From NCBI GenBank assembly GCA_030916545.1, contig JAUPWI010000070.1, positions 1 through 16,132 of the forward strand: a stretch of 16,132 nt of DNA. Direction: 5' to 3'. This document shows positions 13,399 through 16,132 of the stretch, one piece after another. The position numbers and the translations under genes are program-made. The notes below the pieces were generated by a model. The model did no database searches. It was not told the origin of the DNA and saw nothing but the letters and a program-made list of their open reading frames with translations. The stretch's first letter is position 1; every line of letters starts with the position of its first letter. The stretch is from Patescibacteria group bacterium (GTDB lineage Bacteria > Patescibacteriota > Minisyncoccia > Moranbacterales > UBA1568).

Positions 13399-14391
13399 AT
13401 GAAGAGAATCGTGACTATCGGGGGCGGAACAGGAAGCTTTATGTTGCTTTCGGGACTTCGCCGGTATCCGGTCGCGCTTTCGGCCATCGTCTCGATGACG
13501 GACGACGGCGGTTCGACGGGTGTCCTGCGTGATGAGCTCGGCGTGCTTCCGCCGGGGGATGTCCGTCAGTGTCTGGTCGCGCTTTCGGATTCGCCGGAGA
13601 TACTCCGCAAGCTCATGAAGTATCGTTTCGAGGATGGTGGGTTGGCAGGGCATAGTTTTGGAAATCTTTTCCTTTCGGCCCTTGAGAAGGTGACGGGAAA
13701 TTTTTCGGAGGCGGTCATGGAAGCCTCGCGCGTACTCAATGTGAAAGGCGAGGTGATACCGGTCACTGTGTCGGACACGAACCTATTTTTGGAACTCGGA
13801 AACGGCAGGCTTCTTCGGGGGGAGAATGAGATCAATCAGGACATGAAGGTCGAGCAGATCGGAGTGAAGCGGATTTTCTTGGATCCGAAACCCCAAGCGA
13901 ATCCTTTGGCAGTCGAGCGTCTCCTCGGAGCCGATCTCATCGTTATCGGCCCAGGAAACCATTACTGTAGCGTCATCCCGAATCTTTTGGTCCCAGGTAT
14001 TCCTGAGGCGATCCGGGAATCTTCGGCACAGGTGGTGTATAACGGCAATCTGGTGAGCAAGCGTTGGCATACGGACGGGTTCATGCTCGAGGATTACGTG
14101 GAGGCCGTCGATCGTCTGCTTGGCGGACCGCGCATCGACTCCGTGACGTACAATACCCGGTTGCCTTCGGAGGATCTGCTGAAGAAATACGCCCATGAGG
14201 CCGTGCTGACCGGACGACGCTCCGGTGATCGTATGATCGGTGGCCGCTGCGCCGTCATCGAGGGGGATTTTTTGGATACGCGTCCGGTAAAGTATTCCCG
14301 GGCGGACAAGATTGCGGCCACGCGCGCTTTCATCCGGCACGATGCGGAGAAGTTGTCCCGGGTGTTGATGGCGCTTTTGGAAATAGCATAG
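13399..14391 (+). CDS. yvcK: YvcK/CofD-like family protein (gluconeogenesis factor)
   Basis: A 330-residue cytoplasmic protein of the YvcK family, which binds UDP-sugars and affects growth on gluconeogenic carbon and cell-wall synthesis in Bacillus and relatives. It is related to CofD, a phospholactate transferase. Signatures are IGGGTGSFMLLSGLRRYP (7-24), a glycine-rich nucleotide-sugar loop, then VSMTDDGGSTGVLRDELGVLPPGDVRQCLVAL (31-62), the most conserved stretch of the family. LIVIGPGNHYCSVIPNLLV follows mid-protein. Length is typical (310-330). The ATG at 13399 gives the expected MKRIVTIGGG start; the open frame extends upstream through the tRNA, and that extension is rejected. rapZ and whiA, often adjacent in Gram-positives, are absent. 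Confidence 0.93.
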   Translation: MKRIVTIGGGTGSFMLLSGLRRYPVALSAIVSMTDDGGSTGVLRDELGVLPPGDVRQCLVALSDSPEILRKLMKYRFEDGGLAGHSFGNLFLSALEKVTGNFSEAVMEASRVLNVKGEVIPVTVSDTNLFLELGNGRLLRGENEINQDMKVEQIGVKRIFLDPKPQANPLAVERLLGADLIVIGPGNHYCSVIPNLLVPGIPEAIRESSAQVVYNGNLVSKRWHTDGFMLEDYVEAVDRLLGGPRIDSVTYNTRLPSEDLLKKYAHEAVLTGRRSGDRMIGGRCAVIEGDFLDTRPVKYSRADKIAATRAFIRHDAEKLSRVLMALLEIA

Positions 14392-14410
14392 TAAGACCGA
14401 ACGCGATTTT

Positions 14411-14440
14411 TTGACGGTCGGGGAATTTCTCGGTTATACT
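14411..14440 (+). promoter_or_regulatory. Promoter for the flavoprotein reductase gene
   Basis: TTGACG (14411-14416), 18 bp, TATACT (14435-14440). The start near 14447 gives a leader of about 27 nt. AAGG (14461-14464) is 9 nt before the ATG at 14474. Confidence 0.7.
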
Positions 14441-14473
14441 GGTTCGGTAAAGCTCTTATTAAGGCAAAAAGAA

Positions 14474-15208
14474 ATGTATACGTTGACACTGAAACGCATC
14501 GAGGATATCGCTGATGGGACGAAGACATTCTTCTTCGATCGTCCGGCCGATTATGAATACCAGGCTGGGCAGTATTGCGCGCTTAAGTTGGCGAATCTGG
14601 TCGAGCCTGATCCGAAGGGGGCGGCCCGGTCTTTCTCTTTCGCTTCATCTCCCTATGAATCCGAACTCGCTTTCGCGATGCGTTCCGGAGAGAGTGGTTA
14701 TAAGAAGACGTTTTGGACGCTCAAACCGGGCGATACCATCGAAGCGACCAAGGCGGTCGGATTTTTTACCGAACCAGAGGGGAATGATCAACCGATCGTA
14801 TTCCTGGTCGGGGGAATCGGTATCACCCCAGCACGAAGTATTCTCCGAGAGGCGCTTCATCAGGGGAGTCAAAGGGAATACACTTTGTTTTATGCGAATC
14901 GTTTTCTGAAGGATGCAAGTTTTCATGAGGAGTTTGTCGAGTTGACTCGTCAGCTTCCGCATTTTCGATACGTGACGGTACTCAGTAAATCGGAAGACCC
15001 GATGAATCCGGAGAATGATGAGCGTGGATATATTACTGCCAGTATGCTTGAAAAATATCTCACGGATATTCAGAATCGTTTGTACTACATGGTCGGATCG
15101 GGTGAGTTTATTGATGCTATGGAGACCATGCTAGCTGGATTTGGCGTCATGAAAGAACAGTGTAAGAAAGACCCATTTACCGGTCTTCGTAAGCCGGCAG
15201 CGAAGTAG
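14474..15208 (+). CDS. Ferredoxin-NADP reductase-like FAD/NAD(P) oxidoreductase
   Basis: A 244-residue soluble flavoprotein of the ferredoxin reductase superfamily, which passes electrons between NAD(P)H and a one-electron carrier. The FAD-binding barrel (about 1-100) carries ARSFSFASSP (51-60), the RxYS-type flavin motif. The NAD(P) domain starts at PIVFLVGGIGITPARSIL (107-124), with GGIGITP as the pyrophosphate loop, and ends with YYMVGSGEFIDAMETMLAGFGV (204-225), the usual nicotinamide-site segment. No iron-sulfur domain is fused and no ferredoxin or oxygenase lies next to it, so the partner is unknown. The ATG at 14474 is preferred over an upstream in-frame TTG at 14411, which is the -35 box. 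It has its own promoter. Confidence 0.88.
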   Translation: MYTLTLKRIEDIADGTKTFFFDRPADYEYQAGQYCALKLANLVEPDPKGAARSFSFASSPYESELAFAMRSGESGYKKTFWTLKPGDTIEATKAVGFFTEPEGNDQPIVFLVGGIGITPARSILREALHQGSQREYTLFYANRFLKDASFHEEFVELTRQLPHFRYVTVLSKSEDPMNPENDERGYITASMLEKYLTDIQNRLYYMVGSGEFIDAMETMLAGFGVMKEQCKKDPFTGLRKPAAK

Positions 15209-15220
15209 AAGTACATTCCA

Positions 15221-15249
15221 TTGACGAAAAGGCGGGTTTTCGCTATGGT
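15221..15249 (+). promoter_or_regulatory. Promoter with no assigned gene
   Basis: TTGACG (15221-15226), 17 bp, TATGGT (15244-15249). The predicted start is near 15256. No convincing coding region follows for 300 nt; a structured region does. Confidence 0.5.
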
Positions 15250-15255
15250 GGGTGG

Positions 15256-15368
15256 GTGCTTGAGAAGTTTATTTTAGGTTTTTTTGTTCCGTATGGGTAC
15301 GGCTATCACCCTTTTCTTTGCTGCATGTTCGGAAACATGGGGCATCAGAAAAAGCTGATAGCCGCACC
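15256..15368 (+). ncRNA. Possible small structured RNA (long imperfect hairpin), unknown family
   Basis: Downstream of an orphan promoter, 15296-15310 pairs with 15354-15368 at 13 of 15 positions (core GGCTATCA with TGATAGCC). Inside it, CATGTT (15324-15329) pairs with AACATG (15334-15339) around a CGGA loop, and the T-rich and A-rich flanks pair further. The outline resembles a small SRP-type RNA, but the conserved SRP apical motif (AGG-CCGGAAGG-AGCAG) is absent. No terminator is visible after it. An alternative reading is a 21-codon frame at 15293-15358 with a lipobox-like LFFAAC, which I consider weaker. The 355-nt interval 15209-15563 otherwise holds only this and the tRNA-Gly relic. Confidence 0.3.
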
Positions 15369-15480
15369 TATCACTTTCTGAGAAGTAGCGGCCTGAAACA
15401 AGACATATCCACGCAAATACAGACAATGACGAAGCTTCTTAGGACTTTGATACAATGAAGAGTATCTTGCGGGTATCGTA

Positions 15481-15500
15481 CCTGCCTGCCGGCAGGCAGG
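15481..15500. repeat. 20-bp perfect palindrome inserted in the tRNA relic (D arm)
   Basis: CCTGCCTGCCGGCAGGCAGG equals its own reverse complement. As RNA it folds into an 8-bp stem with a CCGG loop. Comparison with the intact tRNA shows an insertion of exactly 20 bp with no target duplication. Confidence 0.95.
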
Positions 15501-15519
15501 TAATGGTTATTATATCAGC

Positions 15520-15539
15520 CCTGTCTGCCGACAGGCAGG
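15520..15539. repeat. Related 20-bp palindrome inserted in the tRNA relic (anticodon loop)
   Basis: CCTGTCTGCCGACAGGCAGG differs from the first element at two positions. One change gives a U-G wobble pair in the 8-bp stem and the other lies in the loop, so the RNA fold is kept. Because of flanking C residues, the insert may be placed at 15520-15539 or 15521-15540. Again no target duplication. Confidence 0.93.
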
Positions 15540-15563
15540 CTTCCAAGCTGAGGATAATAGGAT

Positions 15564-15803
15564 ATGGTCATCGTCTATGCCTTGTATGATCGAGAGTCAA
15601 GACAGATTTATGTCGGTATGACGAACAATCTAGAGCGACGTCTGCGTGAACATCGACGAGGACAGAGTTTCTTTACGAGAAGGTTTAAGGATATTACAGT
15701 CATATATACTGAAAATCGTGAAGATTACGGAAGCGGACGGAGAAGAGAAAAATATCTGAAGAGCGGAATAGGTAGGGAGTTTCTTCGGACTTTGATACAA
15801 TGA
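15564..15803 (+). CDS. GIY-YIG family endonuclease, single domain
   Basis: A 79-residue protein consisting only of a GIY-YIG nuclease domain (YhbQ/UPF0213-like size). The GIY-YIG strands appear as VYALYD (4-9) and IYVGMT (15-20), followed by NNLERRLREHRRG (21-33), which carries the conserved Arg and His. The catalytic Glu is in RREKYLKSGIGREFL (60-74). A GSGRR segment just before it looks slightly irregular. Such solo domains are thought to cut DNA, but most are uncharacterised. The ATG lies 8 nt after the end of the tRNA relic. The last codons (FLRTLIQ, stop) lie in the right 80-bp repeat, directly upstream of intact tRNA-Gly. It is the only gene between the repeats and the candidate driver of the duplication. 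Confidence 0.82.
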   Translation: MVIVYALYDRESRQIYVGMTNNLERRLREHRRGQSFFTRRFKDITVIYTENREDYGSGRRREKYLKSGIGREFLRTLIQ

Positions 15804-15860
15804 AGAGTATCTTGCGGGTATCGTATAATGGTTATTATATCAGCCTTCCAAGCTGAGGAT
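15781..15860 (+). repeat. Right copy of the 80-bp direct repeat, intact
   Basis: Contains the last seven codons and stop of the GIY-YIG gene, the tRNA promoter and tRNA-Gly nt 1-47. Matches the three blocks of the left copy. Confidence 0.92.
15793..15801 (+). promoter_or_regulatory. Extended -10 promoter of tRNA-Gly
   Basis: TGA-TACAAT, hexamer 15796-15801, overlapping the stop codon of the GIY-YIG gene. Transcription would begin about 6 nt before the mature tRNA 5' end. The -35 region is poor. Confidence 0.45.
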
Positions 15861-15885
15861 GACGGTTCGATTCCGTTTACCCGCT
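15814..15885 (+). tRNA. tRNA-Gly(UCC)
   Basis: 72 nt, very similar to E. coli tRNA-Gly(UCC). The acceptor GCGGGTA (15814-15820) pairs with TACCCGC (15878-15884), and T15885 is the discriminator. The anticodon arm is TCAGC-CTTCCAA-GCTGA (15840-15856) with anticodon TCC at 15847-15849. The T arm has GGTTCGATTCC (15864-15874). CCA is not encoded. The first 47 nt belong to the repeat; the last 25 are unique in the window. Confidence 0.96.
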
Positions 15886-15892
15886 CACATAG

Positions 15893-15922
15893 AAAACGAG
15901 GCTCACGAGAGCCTTGTTTTTT
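15893..15922 (+). terminator. Intrinsic terminator after tRNA-Gly
   Basis: A 12-nt left arm (15893-15904) pairs with 15909-15920 (one G-U pair) around ACGA; the T run ends at 15922. Confidence 0.85.
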
Positions 15923-15952
15923 ATTTCTCATTTCTATTCAGCATGTAGATTC

Positions 15953-15981
15953 TTTATGTAGAAGTCCAAATGGAGTATGAT
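15953..15981 (+). promoter_or_regulatory. Candidate promoter of the last gene
   Basis: TTTATG (15953-15958), 17 bp, TATGAT (15976-15981). Transcription would start almost at the ATG codons (15987 or 15993). Confidence 0.35.
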
Positions 15982-15986
15982 AGAAG

Positions 15987-16132
15987 ATGCCTATGAAAGG
16001 AAAAACATACTCTACTTTTGCAAAGGTTGAGCGTACCATCTTTATTCGTCATTGGATGAAAAGTGGAGGATTAGCGGTGCTTCTTTTGGTGAGTATCTGG
16101 CTTTTTTGGTATACACACATCACAAGGCAATC
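15987..16132 (+). CDS. Start of an unidentified membrane-anchored protein (cut by window end)
   Basis: An open frame with two candidate starts, ATG at 15987 and ATG at 15993, running off the window (48 full codons seen). A basic N-terminus (MPMKGKTYSTFAKVERTIFI, 1-20) precedes a hydrophobic segment at about residues 30-45 (GLAVLLLVSIWLFWYT), suggesting a single-pass or N-anchored membrane protein. There is no Shine-Dalgarno; a -10-like TATGAT ends 11 nt before the second ATG. Too little is visible to name it. The region is AT-rich like the preceding intergenic DNA. Confidence 0.55.
   Translation, partial: MPMKGKTYSTFAKVERTIFIRHWMKSGGLAVLLLVSIWLFWYTHITRQ

Larger units (their letters stand above)
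15436..15555 (+). repeat. Left copy of the 80-bp direct repeat, interrupted twice
   Basis: Matches 15781-15860 in three blocks: 15436-15480, 15501-15520 and 15541-15555. The only mismatch is A15441 versus C15786. Similarity stops abruptly after GGAT at 15555. The first block contains a TGA-TACAAT extended -10 (15448-15456), so the broken tRNA probably keeps its promoter. Confidence 0.92.
15469..15555 (+). pseudogene. Broken tRNA-Gly(UCC) 5' half with two palindrome insertions
   Basis: Starts like the intact gene (GCGGGTATCGTA, 15469-15480) and continues at 15501-15520 and 15541-15555, giving tRNA nt 1-12, 13-32 and 33-47. The T arm and the 3' acceptor strand are missing. The inserts lie in the D stem and in the anticodon loop immediately before U33. 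It cannot form a tRNA. The sequence then runs directly into the GIY-YIG gene, whose best ribosome site (GAGG, 15550-15553) is tRNA sequence. Confidence 0.92.
15436..15860 (+). mobile_element. Candidate tRNA-Gly-targeting GIY-YIG element with direct-repeat ends
   Basis: An 80-bp sequence occurs at both ends: 15436-15555 (with two 20-bp inserts) and 15781-15860, identical at 79 of 80 positions. Between the repeats there is only a GIY-YIG nuclease gene. The repeat covers upstream DNA and the first 47 nt of tRNA-Gly. The net gain relative to a single tRNA-Gly locus is about 305 bp, excluding the palindromes. The layout is what insertion into the tRNA with restoration by an element-borne 5' half would leave; a plain tandem duplication is the alternative. 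No integrase or transposase is present. Confidence 0.45.

Noticed and set aside
15296..15368. Bacterial SRP (4.5S) RNA
   Set aside because: The overall hairpin shape is suggestive, but the conserved GGAA-loop core with AGCAG on the 3' side is missing on both strands.
15266..15458. A 64-codon open frame without ATG ending in LRTLIQ
   Set aside because: It lacks a credible start, overlaps the hairpin region, and only its last few codons match the GIY-YIG end; at most a relic.
15481..15540. CRISPR-like reading of the two palindromes separated by about 20 bp
   Set aside because: Only two units, and the spacer between them is tRNA-Gly sequence identical to the functional gene; no cas genes.
15469..15555. 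The inserts as tRNA introns in a functional split tRNA
   Set aside because: The left copy lacks the T arm and 3' acceptor strand altogether, so no spliced product could be a tRNA, and an intact copy is present.
15725..15931. Reverse frame with VNGIEPSSSAWKAD over tRNA-Gly
   Set aside because: Also an antisense tRNA translation; the tRNA is intact on the forward strand.

Overview
The window looks like a stretch of bacterial chromosome, probably from an uncultivated, compact-genome lineage. Candidatus Patescibacteria/CPR is my best guess, but it is an inference. The reasons are divergent versions of universal housekeeping genes, many short spacers and 4-bp gene overlaps, sigma70-type promoters (TTGACG/A, about 17 bp, TATACT/TATAAT), tRNA genes without an encoded CCA end, several genes lacking a Shine-Dalgarno, and a tiny GIY-YIG nuclease beside a tRNA. 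TGA is a normal stop (it ends many genes), so the alternative TGA=Gly code of some CPR groups does not apply. There is no rRNA, CRISPR array or conventional transposase.

Layout. 1-5061: the 3' end of a MutY-type adenine glycosylase; an AI-2E/PerM-family membrane protein; lgt (lipoprotein lipidation) overlapping a membrane-anchored CPHC thioredoxin-fold protein; a membrane-anchored lysozyme-like protein with four cysteines in its outer domain; a transglutaminase-like conserved protein; and a small AT-rich two-helix membrane protein. 5062-9127: a housekeeping run of nusA, ppa, tig and clpP, with a structured, terminator-like leader ahead of nusA. 9145-9179: a 15-bp bidirectional terminator separates clpP from the only reverse-strand gene, gpmI. 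10820-13154: a strong promoter and about 200-nt structured leader lead to rny (RNase Y), then a terminator, then an HU-family DNA-binding protein with its own promoter, perfect Shine-Dalgarno and terminator. 13180-15208: tRNA-Pro(UGG), yvcK and a ferredoxin-reductase-like flavoprotein.

15209-15885 is the unusual part. A promoter is followed by a long imperfect hairpin that matches no RNA family I know. Then comes an 80-bp sequence present twice (79/80 identical once inserts are removed). It comprises about 33 bp of upstream DNA plus the first 47 nt of tRNA-Gly(UCC). The right copy is the start of an intact tRNA-Gly. The left copy is a broken tRNA, cut off after nt 47 and interrupted by two related 20-bp palindromes, one in the D arm and one in the anticodon loop just 5' of U33. 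Between the copies lies only a 79-residue GIY-YIG nuclease. The arrangement looks like a minimal tRNA-targeting element that splits tRNA-Gly and restores it with its own copy of the 5' half. The last codons of the nuclease lie inside the repeat, and the left copy keeps the same codons, which suggests an older nuclease-tRNA unit or repeated insertion. The window ends in the start of an unidentified membrane protein.

Functional themes: protein quality control (tig, clpP), transcription and RNA turnover (nusA, rny), carbon and phosphate metabolism (gpmI, ppa, yvcK), and envelope work (lgt, CPHC protein, lysozyme-like protein).
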